64,000 nt of DNA from Echinococcus granulosus (GCF_000524195.1 NW_020170412.1:293949-357948), one strand, 5' to 3'; numbered from the stretch's first letter, positions 1-43,716 are shown. Translations and numbers: made by a program. The notes: generated by a model from the sequence alone, not told the origin.

Positions 1-3000
1 GCCGCCACAAAAGGGCTTCTTTGCTGTTGTCCCTCTCAATCATACACACACACGCACCTGATGAGTCAGGCATCAGCATCCTACCTATCCTTATCCTCCA
101 CCCCCTCCTTTCTCTTTCCCTACCCACCCAGTCAACCCGCACTACACCTCAAGCATGCGTCACTGTTTATAATTGTGTACATGGTCTTTACTGACAGACG
201 GGCGGGTTGGCGGGCAGATAGGCAAGTAAATCACCCAGGTGCAATTATATCCCCCTGCTATGTTTATCCACATGGCGGGTCTTTGTTCCCTCACCCCTCC
301 GACCCTCTCCTACTACACCCACTGGCATAAGCCCACGGGTTCTGTTGATGGCAACCCTCCCCATTTTACGCCAGAATTTTGGCTACTTTTGATCTTGCCT
401 TACCGCTCTCAACAGCGGCTTTGACTCCAAACCTTAAGGTCCAAAGCAGACTTCATTTTCAGAAACTCTGCCTCCTAGACGCTTCCTGTATTCAGCACAT
501 CCCAACATGTCACAGCCTTGCGATTTATTTGCTCAAAGAAGCACCGGGAAATAATAACGTAATGAGAAGTCCTAGTGCCAATACCTTTCCCAAAATAAAT
601 GGTTCATATTATGCAGAAAATTAGGCAGAAAAGCAGTATCGTGTCATAAAAAGACGCTGTTCGAAGGTACGTGTGATGCGAGACGGGAACGTTGGACTCT
701 TATTGCCTGAAAGCTGTTTTATGCTTCTTCGCGGCAATTAAACAAGAAAAAAGATAGTGATGCCGGTTTAACCTTCCGAATCGGCTTACTTTTTTGAAGG
801 GTGAATGGGTTGATCATGGAAACCCTCACTTTTCTGTTTTTTTAGCAAAGCTTCGATAACGCATTCCTCCCTTCCGTGGTACACGGTATTGCAATCCCTC
901 GAGGGTGCGGCAGTAAAAATTACTTGAGTCTAAGTTGGCGAAAGCCTTCTTAAGGGGCTTCGTCACGGCATCCTGAACGCTCCGAATTGGGGGAAAAGGA
1001 CGTTTTACTGAATGGCATATCTCTACTTCAAGTCGCTGAAAGCTGTAGTTCCATCACTTTGTTAGCTGTCAAATTAGTCGTGTTTATAATTAATGTCAAA
1101 TAGTTCCTTGCACAAGCAAATTTTATTCTTGCTGGGCTAATACCTCCCTAACCTGACCTTCGATCCCTCCACGGCGTAGTGGAACCGCGGAAGGCCAACG
1201 ACATATTAGGGCACTTAACACCAATTTTCCATCATATGGGATGTCCTCTTCCACCTTTTCAGCTGTATTTGACTTTCTTGGACAGTACTTGATAAGAAGC
1301 TTCATTTTTTTACAAGTTGTTAGGGTTCAAAACGATTTTTAAAGATAGCAAAAGTAGCATTACTTTCGTAGCAGGTTCGGGCTGTCGGACTTATATGCTC
1401 ACATGGATGCCCCTAGCACTCTGAATGTCATGTCCGATGACCACTGGCCAAGTCGGTCTTCAGCGGCTTGACGGCCTTGCTGTTCGACTGGTTAGAACTG
1501 CGAAGCCGTTGTAAGGGAGTCTAATCATTATTTCCAATTCCCTATTGCGTCCCGTAACCACGTCCGGTTAAGATGAGGGCCTAGAAACAGAATTTTTGGA
1601 GAAATCTCCCATTTCACGTAACCCTAGGCACTTGATTTCTTAATTAAGTTGTTTCAGCATCGTAAGGACGTTTTTCATATGCAAGAGCTCATTAAGCTTG
1701 AGTAAAATCACTGAAATCTGTACACGTACACACAGCGAGAGATCATAAACTTGTTGCCTGATTCTTCTTTTGCATGTGAGAGGTGAAATGGAGGGAGAGA
1801 GGTCGCATTTCTTGCTGTTTTTATGCTCCGTTAAAACCTACAGTGAAAGTAACGTTTTGCGCTGCAATTTGTCATGCCATGGGGAGGCTGTTGACACTTT
1901 TGACAGCATTGGCAAAGCTATTTTCTTATAGTGATGCCAAATCAAGCAGCAGATCAATTCATGACATTCTCCTTTACACTAGTTTCTTCTAAATCTGTCG
2001 GTTTAATCTTGTCTTGCCAACTTGCGGCACACCTCCGACTTTTTGTGAAAGACGGTAGTCAAGTTAAATGTAGCAAAAATGTTATTTAAGATCGAGAGCT
2101 TGCAACATCAAAGCCTCTCAGTCTGCTAAATAGCGCTTTTTTTTCTTCTTGACTGTGTCACACCCATTACACCCTATGTACTTTTCTATTCGGACTTGTC
2201 TTTTTCAAAGACAGCCTATCGCCAGACATGGGTTGTATGAGTCGAGGATGTCTGAGACGTCAGACGTGATTATACACACGAGATACTTAAAGAATTACCA
2301 CAAACTACTTTAATTTACCAAAGGTTCGGATTACTGGTTTTTATACATTCTGATAAAATAATTTGTTCAACCCTTACCTGGTACTTCACTTCTTTTGCCT
2401 CCCGAATTAAGGTGCGGTGCATAAAGTGCTTTGACCCACAAAGCTATGGTGCACACTAGGTTTTCGTCCCTGGCCTTGAGGACGAGGGGAGCGCAAGTTT
2501 TGCGGTTGGCGGAGGCTTTTCATTCCTCCACTCCCTCTCTGGCCACCTAGTCATCCTGCGTCCCGCAAAAAAACCTTCCGGAACGTGCTCTCCACAGCGT
2601 TTTCCTCCCTGTGGCTTCCTACCTTCCGCAAAAAAATCTACTTTAGAATGTCAGTTATCGGCGTTATATGCTTGTAACAGGTGCTCTTTGTCAGCCGTTG
2701 ATAACTTGGTAGCGCCCCAAACACAGTGATGCTTTTGCGTCAGCGTAACCATTTCTTGTCCCTCATTGTTACTGCTTCGTTTAGAGGACGCGATGAAGCT
2801 GCTGACTGACAACTTTAATGAATAGAAAACGCCTTTTCCGCAACAGTGGCTAATTTAATCCCTAGACTCCCGTGTGTCACGCTACTCAAAGAACAGTCCT
2901 TCTTTGCTGTAGTATATCTTAGTGTCAGGCTTCTCCTCTCATCAATTAATCAGGCGCTTGTAGAGGCTTACACCACAAAGTAGAAGCAGCAGTTGATTGT

Positions 3001-3928
3001 GCACTGGCTTTCACTTTCTTTCCATCCGTCAAATGCCAGCGCCACTGATTTCAAATTTAGCTCCAAGCTCTGCTTCATCCTGCGTAATGTTGCTCCAAAG
3101 TTTATTCATTTTCCCATCTCGCCGAGAAAGATGTGCGCATTTAGCCTGTCTTAAAACTCCTGATTTCATTCGGAGATTGCCAGATGTTTCACTATCTTGG
3201 TGCACAGGCAGTGGAGAGGTGTTTTGAAGCATAGAATGCGTGGCAAATGGCGCTATGAGGCGAGACAGTAGCCGATTGCCTTGGTCTTGATAAATTCGTC
3301 CATCTGTGTGTTAATGCTGCAGTAAGAAAGTAAACGGACCATTAACCTCTCTTCTGGCTTGTCTACATTTTTTGAAATAACCGTAGGATTTGCAGTGATG
3401 CGTAAAAGACCACTAACTGTGTGTACCTAAGTTTAACACGTACAACTTGTCACAGTTCCCGTTCCCTACCCCAGATGGATCGCTGCGCTCTCACTCTTCA
3501 AATCTTCCCCTTCTCTTGCGATTGAAGATGATTACGTTTGTGATACATTTCAGTTAGTCTGTTTTGTTCCTCTATAATCCGTGCTTTTATGAACCGAAAT
3601 TGGTGCTTTACACGAGTAGTTCAATCCAAACCGGGACTCTGGGCTTGCCGAACAGGCGACCAAATTTCAAGGAATGGAAAGTGCATTCTTTTCGACGTGG
3701 TCTTCTGCTGGTACCCTTGTACACTCATCGAAGCGTTTTGCTGGCTTTTGAAATTCCTCGGGAGAGAAATATTTACTACTACGGCTGAACCCTCCCTAGG
3801 AGTTTTTTTTCCACTTCCTCACCTATGTGGGGGAATGAATGATCGTGGTGTGTATTCACCGTTCCCACAGAAAGATTCGTTCTTTATGTGACATCATGAC
3901 AGGTTGGTTATGCGCTTATCAGGCGTCT

Positions 3929-3947
3929 GGGGGGTGGGGGTGGGGGT
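3929..3947 (+). repeat. G-rich run, possible quadruplex-forming
   Basis: Three long G runs (about 6, 5 and 5) separated by single T residues. With three runs it is not a canonical four-run quadruplex motif, but two-tetrad or intermolecular forms are conceivable. No gene is attached to it. Confidence 0.5.
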
Positions 3948-4866
3948 CAGGCACTACGCGCAATGGCTTGAATATTCAAAGGAATGTCTGCTATGGGGAA
4001 GGGAATCACCTCAGCTGAAATCTTCCCTCAGACAGAGGTGTGTCTATCTTTTAACTGTTTGCACTGTATAGGCTCAGCGTCACGTACTGTGCTTTAAATC
4101 TTCCGTTCAGGTAGATATCAGCCCACAAAAAATTCACCACGCTGATCCATGCAAGCATCACCACTCCTGCCTATCACTTTGGCTAACCTTGTCCGGAATG
4201 GTTCACGGCAGTCTCTGGCTGCTAGCAGTGGTAATGGAACCTATTTGACATTTGCTATTCCGTATTGCATTATCACAGTGCCGTTTCTTTTATGAACCCC
4301 TTCAAATGACAAGTCCCTCATTGACTCGAACGATGGTTGATCATGTGATTCCACAAAATCCAACTTAAGCATGTGCTATCAACTATGACGATAGTTAGCT
4401 TTTTTACACCAGGGAAGGGAAATAGATTGTGAAGTTTGCGTTAAGTCTCGTGTTCGATTAAGCCCCTTTTCAAATACCTCCCACATGGCGAGGGAAAAAC
4501 TAGGGTGGCTTGTGCTCCTCGGCTTGACGTCGCCACGCCGAAGAGTGGAATTTTAATTGAATAACCTTATCCAAAGCACAGATACCATGGTAATTATACG
4601 CACACACACAGCAGGCTTATCTAGTTCTTCCCTAATTAGCCGCACTGGGTGAATATTAGCTGGCGTACTAGTAGGTGAATCAAACCATCTGCAGTTTGTG
4701 TGTGTATATGACTTCGCGCATGTGAATCAGGCCATATGGCCACAGCAGCCTTACACGGTTCGGCCAGATAATCATAATTTTGGATCATTGTTTTGAATCC
4801 GCTCTACACAACCAGCCACTTATGGCCAATTTGTGGTGGGGGGTTCTGTGTGTCCGTACCCCAAAT

Positions 4867-4879
4867 CCCCCCCCCCCCC
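4867..4879 (+). repeat. C13 homopolymer
   Basis: Thirteen consecutive C, preceded by a G6 run about 30 nt upstream, so a G/C hairpin could form. Probably a simple mononucleotide repeat. A similar C11 run is at 21370-21380. Confidence 0.8.
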
Positions 4880-6717
4880 AAATGCAAATAAAAACCGTTA
4901 ACACGACTGATTCATCCTAAGTGGATGGTCAATTAATGCGGGAGGTGGTGCTTACATGTCTGTGTCTATTTTCAAGAGAGGTAAACACACTGTGCTAACT
5001 TGTGTTGGACCAGGCGATTGGGATTGATGAATCTACGAGGCGTGAATTCTCATGCACCGGAGGGCCTTGTTTGTCCTATTGGTGGTCCAAGTCGCAGCGA
5101 CTGTGTAGTTCAGTCCGGAAATCTGTAGCGCACTGTGAGCTGACGAAGAAGAACCATCATTAAAGCGTTGACAGACTTCGTAATTTTGAGTATCTTCCCA
5201 TACCTGCATAATTTACAAGTTGGGAACTACTTTCGACTTCACTTCTCGTGATTGACGCCTCACGAACTGTGAGGTCCGCTGTCTCCTCTTGCTCGTTCGT
5301 GCGTTCCACGTTTTTGCGTCACGCTCCAGCAGTCCCTGCGGGCGTTGCAAGGCATGAGATTTTAAAGGCAGCTTTAGTGAAAATGCATAGAAGACCATGG
5401 CGATAGAACTACCCCTTGATGCCTTCAGATTGTCGTCGTGTCGCCAAAGGTGAAATGAAAGGAATGTCCTATGTGTTGACCTGTGAGAATAATGGTTCCT
5501 CCCTATGATAAGCATTTCTTTTCTGGGTCTATTTTTGACGATCATGACAGTTGAGTGGGTGGGTGAGTGGGTTCATGATGGGAGATAAAAGGTCTATTCA
5601 CCAGACTACTACTTCCTGCGTGTTTGCCAACTTGCTATTGTGTTGGAGTGGCTGTAACAGGCAAGTGTAAGAAGAGGTGGAGGCGAGGGCCGCTACTCTT
5701 TCCCCAGTGGTATGATTGCGGAATTCACTGAGTGTGCAGTGTGAAAAAAAAAACAGTCCGAATCGCACTGGAACTGAGCAAGCGGAACTTCCCCTCGAGA
5801 CAGCTGCCTTCCCATAGTGTGTCTGGGTTTTCCAAAATTTCTGGTCACGAGGCGGTTGCCTACAGCAGTAAATGCCTACCCAGAAAAACGAACCTTAAGT
5901 CCCCGCTTTGTGTTTGAGACCGAGATGAAGAGCAGGCTAGCTCCGGTGCAGTTCTGATTTCTTTAAAATCAACACAGCATATTTCAGAGCTTATGTGGAT
6001 TTACTAGACCTCCTTCTTGTGAAATGGATAAGCGACCGCAATGGCATTGAGAACTTGGTACTTTTCCAGTCCCGAAGCTGTGGTTTTGCAGCCCCTCTTC
6101 TCTGTTTATCTACACATCTGCGTGAGATAGCTTTCGCCTCCTCCCCATCTGTGTGTACTGGGGGGTGCTCTAATCTCCCAAGGATCCTCCAGTTGCACTG
6201 GTAGCAGAGGATGCGCCTCGATCGTCGGTAAACGCACCTGATCCTTACCATTCTTGTCACCAGTTTTCACGACCTTACACTTTTGCACACGAACCACAGC
6301 TAGACAGTCCCGTTCTGGGCAGATTTTTTTTGATTAAAAAAGGATTTAAGCCTAGCGATAGTGCCGAACGGTGCGAGATTTTTTACCTTCCATGGGTTCT
6401 TCTGCGTACTTGCTACTGCCTAATCTCTTTCGCTTCTTTAGTGAGACACTGACCGTCACTTCAAAATAAAGCTGGAACTTGTAGCGCCGTTGCTAGAATG
6501 GTACGGATTTTGTCTGGAATTATTGGTCTAAGATTTGGCTTAATCGTAGTCAGTAGTATGTTCGTCGTTTCTTCAAAATCGGATAAAAATGGGACATTTA
6601 GGCAGACAGAAGGCATATTCTGAATGACTGCAAGTAAAAGCGAATGAAGGTGGGTGCGCAAATGACACATTTTTCCGTATCAGCCAAATTGACTGGTTCG
6701 TTCCTCTTCTCTCTCAG

Positions 6718-36098
<29,381 letters not shown>

Positions 36099-36635
36099 CT
36101 TCTCGCTGCACCCTCCTTCGTCTCCCAGAATTTTATATCCTTACTCTCTTTTCCTCCCTACCCTCACTGTCTCTTCTACGCGTGTAATATACAGGTCTCC
36201 ACACAAAAAGAACCTCATAAGCATGAATACTGCAGTTTTATGGCTGCTTTGAAGTGAAGTTGGGGATGAATGGTGGGAGGTAATGCGGAGACGGTGGATA
36301 GGGAATGTGTTGAAGGGGTGCGGGTTGGAGGTTGCATAAAAGCGAACTTCTACCAAGCTACCTCAAACGGTCGGTGTCACCTTAACTCACCAAGAGACTC
36401 GATTAATGCATCGGTCTAGCCAATTTTAGCTGGCTATTTATCCTGGCCGTGTGTCCCTTTCTCAGTTGTTCTGTAGAACCTTTGAATGGAGGCGGAAGGG
36501 GGGAATTTCGGTAAGCACAACTTCTCGGTGGGCGAGTGATTGTTATCCGACCCTTGAGGAAGTTACAGTGAAACGTGATCAGAGCATATGAAGCGGCTCA
36601 GAAATATACATCGAATGCCTTGAAGATCCTTTCTG

Positions 36636-36641
36636 AATAAA
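36636..36641 (+). promoter_or_regulatory. Candidate poly(A) signal AATAAA
   Basis: First clear AATAAA downstream of the stop codon, about 540 nt after it. A second lies at 36811-36816. Either would give a 3' UTR of ordinary length. Sequence motif only; no transcript end is known. Confidence 0.4.
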
Positions 36642-37542
36642 AAGAAGGACGGATTTCAATTGCTAATTAATAATCATTCTGCTGAATAGCACGAGAAGAC
36701 AAGATGACTAATAGAAATCTCAAATGACATCAAACTAGATATGATTTGACAGGCCATGTCAGTAGAGCTGGAGTATTTGCAAGGCTTGTCAAAATTAATG
36801 CATTGATGAAAATAAAACTGATGATTAGACAGACTGCCTTCCAAAAATAGACTCGCTCAGCCCCCACAAAATCTACTTTTTACTCAAAACAGAAATAATA
36901 AGGTTTCTTGATTAGAGAACATAGAAAAAACGACGAAAAAGCGCTAGCGATGGGTTTCATGTTGAATAGGAGGGGATTTTTTTTAATACAAAGATGAATT
37001 GGAAGCAATGAGGCTATGAAGTCGTCTGCTTTATGGAAAAAATTACGTTTTTACCATAATTGGGAGAGCAATGTGTTATCCAAATGGCACCTAACCACTT
37101 GGTGCTCTGCATAGAGCCCATAGGGGCTTTTGGTGACTTTCGGGAAGTTAACTAGGGTGTCTCGATGTCTCCGCATTGCCTTTTCGATTTTCAGCGTCGC
37201 CTTGAATTGGAAGTAAGGAGGCACAAGATATGTGGGTTACCTCAAGCCCCTCGTGTATCCTTTTTTCAGGAAGAAATAGTGAAAAAAAGCAAGTCTACTA
37301 AGAGCGGATAAGGATGAGTTCATAATTTCCACTACTTCATTAACAACACGATAATTTATCCTTGGACATGGTAAAAACAAGAGGTTCTAAAACCATTCAT
37401 AAAATTCCATCAAATCAAATACATTTTTTGATGGAACAGATTTTCAAGGACAGCTATTGATTTTAAGGGTTACTGTTGTTATGCAAAGTGTATTGCCTTG
37501 ATATAACAATAGGTGGACTTGAGTATTTTGATTTTCCCAATT
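36642..37542. other. Intergenic stretch downstream of kinase
   Basis: AT-rich; holds the second AATAAA (36811-36816). No coding or RNA feature recognised. Confidence 0.6.
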
Positions 37543-38416
37543 TGGAGCGCTAACAGCCACTTCGTAGCAAAAAAAAGTCGTAGTACCATGCCAGAAAATG
37601 TATTTGCGATGTACAGAGAGGCTGAGAGGCCACCGGCATGTTCTGGTGGTAGGGCAGAAGTGCACTGGCGGAGAGTTAAGTGCCCAAGTAACCAAAACCG
37701 AGAATTCAACAAACAACCAAAGCATTTCACAGCCCTTCTCCTGTTTTGAACTTCGACATGGGCTCTTCCCTTGTTCAATCTCTTGCGCCGGCCATCAAAA
37801 AAGTGTCGGAGCTGTAAGAAAAACTCTCACGAGCCAACCACACAAGTCGTCGAATTGGGTTTCGTGTCTCTTCCTGCTTGCCACTCTGTTCTCACTTCAG
37901 TGCTTTAATCTGGATTCCCTCCAGACGGTAAGGTGCAGGAAGCGGCGTCACGTGTTCATTTAATTGGCATCTTCATCTAGGTACTGCAGACACCTCTGTA
38001 GCGGACATTTCCAGGTGTTCCGCGGTTTGTGTTAATAGTACTCCTGCAGAACACGGGACTGGGGTGGTTTCAGAGGGTGATGTCAATTTCCACCTTTTTT
38101 GTCAGGGGTCGTCACTACTTCTCTCATCCGCAGCGTATGATCTTCCGTCACTTTAAGGGTTAGCATTCAGTAATAGAAATCAGGATGGTTGGCCTTTGGG
38201 CTCGAGCTCGCTTTCCGTTGCCATTAACGTAGTGTCCCAAATCTTCCATGAAGAAGAAAGAGGTTCGACAATAGGGCGGAATATGTATTGTTGATGGAGA
38301 GAAGGGCTGAAGGTTACTGTCATGACCTGGAGGCCACGCTACCAGCAAGGTACAATGGTGGAGCCTTAAAGGCTGGCAAAACCAAAGCAATATCCCCGTT
38401 TTAAACGAAGTAATAC
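37543..38416 (-). mobile_element. Complete TRIM-like element, LTR-core-LTR
   Basis: Terminal repeats at about 37543-37731 and 38228-38416 around a core of about 0.5 kb. Primer-binding site at 38215-38226 (CCGTTGCCATTA, 9 of 12). The - strand polypurine tract at 37732-37747 reads AAAACAGGAGAAGGGC and immediately precedes the LTR start TGTGAAATGC, the expected layout. The core is shorter than in the other copies, so there are internal deletions. Confidence 0.85.
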
Positions 38417-40980
38417 TTTAGAAGCATCAAAGATAACTTATAAAGGGGAAATTAGGTGTTCTTAAGGAAGCAAGCTGCTTTCTTCCCCCATTGCGGAAAC
38501 CATTCATTAACTAAATAGTTAAATATTACTTTCAAACCCTAACCAGCGTTTGCAATGTTGCTGCAAATTAAAAAGTCCACGTAGGAAGCGTAAAACCCCG
38601 TCCTTCTGTGAGATAATGTTAGGAGCAAATGCATTTGCAAGAGAATGTCCCAAGTGAATTAGCAAGCATTACGTGAATGAGGTATTTTGGAGGTCGGCAG
38701 CGGAGTCAGATGACCTTTGGGAAGATAGATGGACTCAATTCTAGCTAGTCTCCATTTAATCCATTTTGATGGCAGATCTGGCGAAAAAATGAAACATTAT
38801 TCCTTAAAAATTTGACTCCAACTTTTCAAACTGAGCATACGGTAAACGGAAAGGTGGGCAGCAAAGTGCGACTCTGGACTTTAAAATCGTTCCAGTGGAG
38901 TTGATATGCCGAGAGGGTAAATACCCGCCCTCGCAGCTCCCTTCTGTTTATTTCAGTTAGAGCCTTTTATGGTGAAAAAAAAACAACAAAATGCCTTTTT
39001 TTTGGGAAAAACAACCATGGAGAGTGTTGGTCGAGTAATAAATGCTTGCACATTTAAAAGGGCGATTTTGACGTCAGGAACTATTTTGGTCGCCGAAAAT
39101 GAGGGTAGGGAGTGAAGGTGAATTTTAAACCTCCGCACTAATAAATATCCTGCCGCGTAGGAAAGCATAGACCTTGATGGAAATTTTATTCACAGTATAC
39201 ATTTATTCTGCTCAAAATTTTGTTGGAAATCGTAGATTTTTACATCCAAATACTTTTGGTACCAATCTCACACACATTAATTTATCTATCCCGTATCCAT
39301 CTCGTATCCACCCTGTATCTATCTCTCCATCATTTGTTTGTACATGCATTCGGGCTTGTTCCCTTCCTTACTCCTCCTCCCCTCTATGCTCAAATGAGGA
39401 TTTTAATTTACGTTTCGTGGTCTCATCTAACCATGATCTATTAGTAAAGCGTTCATCCTGCCATTTAGGTGTGTAATTTGTGATTCGACGAACGGTCTCA
39501 GTTAAAAGAGAAGAGAGGAGGAGAAATAAGCGATGCGTGAAAGGGAAACCGCACGTATGATTTTGAATTTTAAATTAGATATATGTAGCGAAGTTGACGT
39601 TCAACGGGTGGGTGACGCATATCCAAATATTTTGGACTAAAAGTAATCTTGTAACACTATGCAGAGCTCCTTTCGCAATGAAAACGGAAAATAAAATAAA
39701 CAAACAACCACCATAATTATAATTTTCCATTTGAATAATATCCAACAGTCTAGGAAGCTTGCCCGAACAGCTTGCAGTAATTTGAGGATGCTCTTAATTA
39801 CCCTCTCGTAATAAGTTGGTTGGAATTAATGTGATTGGAGACTCTCTGCCTGACAAACTGCGTTTATTTTAAAACTTCTCGTATGTTTTCTTATGTGACA
39901 TTTGGAGAAGGTGCAATAGCGTAACTGCCAGAAAATTTTGTCGGAATTGTTTGCAACCCTAGAAAAAACATACAACATCACGAGGTGCTATAGGTTTCCA
40001 ATTGGAATCCGAAGTTCTGCCCTTGAGCTTCCCTCTCCGGAATACTCCGGAAAAGTTCACATTCATTTCTTTCGCTTGCTTTCATCAGATTGGCCAGTAT
40101 CTCGCGCTAATATACTCAATCTTTGCTAATACCCTACTTATTCTCAAGGTCAAATAAAAGGGCATAAATATGCTAGATTTAGGGCCATAGAGAACCTTAG
40201 GGACGGAAGAGTGGCGCGTACTTATGGTAGGGTCACAATCCTTCCTATACTCGGATGTACAGCGGGTGATGGAGCAGCAGCCTCTGTCTTTTAGTTTTTG
40301 CCCTCTTAATCCTTTTTATGGTGGAAACGATAGTGTCCGTGCTCATGCACATTCTAACATCGCACATGGGTAGCAGTTGGTAAAAGAATCCGTCAAAGAT
40401 AGATGACTTGTCAGGGTCACGAAAACAGTATCGGCAGGCTACGTCGAGATTAACACGTCAAGAACAGCTTTCAGCCATGGTTACCATTTGCGATGAAACC
40501 GTTTGTCAAAACGGATGTCGCATGCAGTAAGAGAAGATAATAAACTTGAAAGATCAGAATTCGTTTCACCACCCTTTATTGCGCACTATAAAAATGCACC
40601 GTTTTTGGATTGTTTACCGAAGTACTACTTATTTGATGACGTGTCGTATCTGGTAGGCGAACAACCACACCACTGATTACCCTACAATTCTAAGCCACAC
40701 ACCACTTCATTCCTAAAAGACCATGCCTGATTGAGTTTTTGCTTACAGAAAGCTGCTCAATTCCTCAGAAACAACCAGAATCAGCCAATCAGGAGAGAGT
40801 CTCATTGCCACAAGACTACAAAAACTCACATTTCCTACCAAAAACTAACCATTCAGAAGATTTGTGCTTCAAATTGAAATGGTAGACACAAGCTTATTCT
40901 TAATTTCTGGAATCCCCTTATATTCCTCGATACGATTATCAGTTCTTTTGGCATAAAAATGGACAAAAGTAATAGAAACG
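38417..40980. other. Intergenic stretch, nothing recognised
   Basis: AT-rich DNA with short chance open frames on both strands. No family repeat, RNA gene or domain seen. Confidence 0.6.
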
Positions 40981-41178
40981 CGTAATACAATGGCGGTTTA
41001 TCCGTTGGTATTGGTGAGTTGCCACTTTTGTACTTCGAGTAAGCCTTGTTGTACCTCGCTGGGTGGGCTGGCCTTCGGGCCATGCCAGTAGCCCAGACAC
41101 CTTCTATGTGCTGAATATGTATATTCTGCCCGAGTATTGTGTCTTCTTTCGTCTTTAGGGAATTTCAGGAAGCTAAAA
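40981..41178 (+). mobile_element. Solo LTR of TRIM-like family, + orientation
   Basis: About 198 bp beginning CGTAATACAATGGCGG (family start TGTAATAC) and running through TTTGTACTTCG, GGGCCATGCCAGTAGCC and CCCGAGTATTGTGTCTTCTT to a degenerate end. It is the reverse complement of most copies in the window. Confidence 0.88.
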
Positions 41179-43716
41179 ATGAAATAGGGACAGTGGTGGA
41201 TGGTTTTGGTTAGTGAGAAAAGGTTTGACAAGGATGAAATCTGCAGCAAGCTTATGCCTCATCGGGGAGGAAACGCCGATTTGCTTAGCAGGTATTTCAG
41301 AGAACAAGAGATTTAATGAGGCATTGTTTATTTTAAAATTCCATTAACTTACCCATTTACTTGATCATTTGCAGGGAGTCATCCCTTATTACACTTTACA
41401 TGATAAATTATGGAAGCGCAAAAGCTCAAGCACTTAGCAGTTTTATGTAACTAATCATCAGTTTATTTGGTAAAATAATCGGAATAACTCAAATCATATT
41501 TAAAACTTGCCCAAATTTTGGTTTAAAAACTTCTCTCTTCTGATTATGAAAAAGGCTTTCTTATGTTCGATGTTTTTGTAAATAATGCTAATAAACGCGC
41601 AGTTGTTTTAAAAAAGCTAGCAGACAACCTTGACTGAACACAAAACACTCATTTGTGCTCTTTTTTAAATGAGAAAAGTGGTTTGGCCTACGAAGCGATT
41701 AAGGGATAAAAGGTTACTGTCGACCGGGCCATTATAATCCCTCAGTATATTCCAAAACAGCCAGTATGACACTTTTTAGACAAAATCGCACTTTCTTGAG
41801 GCAACGTGTTGCCTTTCAGTAGCACAGCGAAACATTGTAGACGTGTCACATAAGTGCTTATTTTATCTTAAATTACATTGACAAGTAGCATTTGACCGAC
41901 GGCTATATTAAACACGTAACCATTCCCACTGACAGGTTTACTAAGTGCTATGTAGAGTAAGGCAAGCTATTTCACATTTTCAGGGGAATATCAGTAGCAA
42001 CAACTAACGTTTTAAATTTTCAGTTAGAATAAATGTAATTGTTTTTTTCACCAGCCATCATAGCGATACTAGCCGGCCCGGAGGACGTGACGAGACATGA
42101 TGACGGTGTTAAAGACGGCCTATGATTACCACACAATGGTGCCAGTAAATGTAAACCAAGGAGACGGAAAAGTCTGTGTAGCTATGTGCACGGCTAAAAT
42201 ATAAGCCAGATTACTACAGAGAAATGTCTATTATTTACTAGTAGGAAACGGTTTTTATTAAAGTCAACTTATGCTGCAGTTTGCTATTTTTTAAACAAAA
42301 AAGGAGATGATTAAACTCGCCTCCTTACCTACTAAACTTCATTCAAAGGCTCGAAACGACAAATTTATCACATTTGCTTAAGTTAAGCTATTCTTTAAAC
42401 TTCTCATTACCCAAATTTGAAGCGTTCATTGCTTAATGTAGGGATTTCTTGATAATACCTTAAAACCTGCCCAACAAGCTTAAGCATTGTCTTTTGCTTG
42501 ATGATACCTGTGCTTCTCCTAATCCCAGACGTACTAAAGATTTGTAAGATACTTCGGAGATAAAACGTTACCACGGCCAAAGCAATTTGCCGTGATAGGT
42601 CAAGTTGCGTACATGGTGGGTGGAGTTGATGGTAGGAGTTGGGGTTCAAGCGGTACTGGGGCTTTTTATTTCAGGGATATAAAGCGGCACCAAGTCACCT
42701 GTATATGGCTTATGGCCACAAGTTGCAATCTAAAATTTTTTCCTAAAAATAGCAAACACAAGATAATTGGTGAGCATGGCCGTGGGTGAGGCTTTAGATG
42801 AGGTCTATTCTTCACTTCAACCCTACAAAATTTAGTCAAAATTTATAGAAGAAAATTGCGTTTATTCCTGGTGAATAGCAGAGAGAGAGGCAAATTTATC
42901 ATACTTTGCCACACATTTGAAAGATAAATTTTTGCTCTAAGGAAATTCTTCCGAGACGGCTATGACAATATCATTTATCTAGGCAAAGAATACTTGTGCC
43001 TATTATCACGCCTTCTGTCAGTGAAAATGTTGACTCGTTCAATTATTACCTAAGAATCACACCACCAGTTGGATTCCATGTTTGAAAGTGTCCCTTACAA
43101 AATCCACGAAAGCAACTTATGCAAATGACCTATAATGGATGAGATTATCTTTATGTTCCATTAAATTTCCTTTTTCTCTTTCTTATTTTACTGAGGTGCT
43201 GATTACCAAGTAGTGAAAAGGAATTATGTTGGTTCAAGCTGCTTGTTCGGCTACCACGGCTTTTTAGTCTCCTCGGGTCTTTGTCATCATACACTGATGT
43301 CATTTCTGTTGACAACCTACCATCCCTTCTGTACATTCTGTTTAAAATTATGCGCTTCTAGGGAGAGCCCTTACTAAGTTAACCTCACTGGTTCCAAAAT
43401 ATGCTGAGAGTACCCAAGAAAGGATATTTAAAAAGCTTAATATGAGCAATGCACTATAAATACAGAAAAGAGAGCGATAAAGAGTACAGAGGAAATGCTA
43501 CGAAAGTGGGAAGTCAACTTAATAACTACCTTGAGTCGTCCGGAAACCTAAAACACAGTCTAACACAAACTGAATATCCAAAATGGGTCCAGACTCACCA
43601 TTTATGACTTGCATAGTCAGGTTTGTCACCCCTTCTGGCAAAGACATTTGCCATAACTACTTCTGCTTCACAATGCCGTAAATTTTGCAACCTCTTTACA
43701 TCCCGTAGCCTGAAGG
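41179..43716. other. Intergenic stretch, nothing recognised
   Basis: No family repeat or recognisable gene. A 42407-42649 minus-strand open frame has no domain and is taken as chance. Confidence 0.55.

Larger units (their letters stand above)
1..6717. other. Upstream/intronic region without a recognised exon
   Basis: No frame on either strand gives a recognisable domain. Because the exon at 6718 begins mid-protein, this stretch must be at least partly intron. I searched it for SH2 signatures (FLLR, HY, the linker before GPSVTEAL) and found none. It holds a short CA-rich tract near 43-56, a G-rich run at 3929-3947 and a C13 run at 4867-4879. No copies of the TRIM-like repeat were seen. Confidence 0.6.

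Noticed and set aside
2699..2820. Short LLRQR-like translation as the missing N-SH2 exon
   Set aside because: The downstream residues lack the G-x-[FY]-x-L-S and HY motifs expected of an SH2, and no fitting splice sites flank it.
3997..4003. Bacterial-type features (operons, Shine-Dalgarno sites, CRISPR arrays) anywhere in the window
   Set aside because: The sequence is clearly eukaryotic, with spliced exons and kilobase introns; no regularly spaced direct repeats with unique spacers exist.
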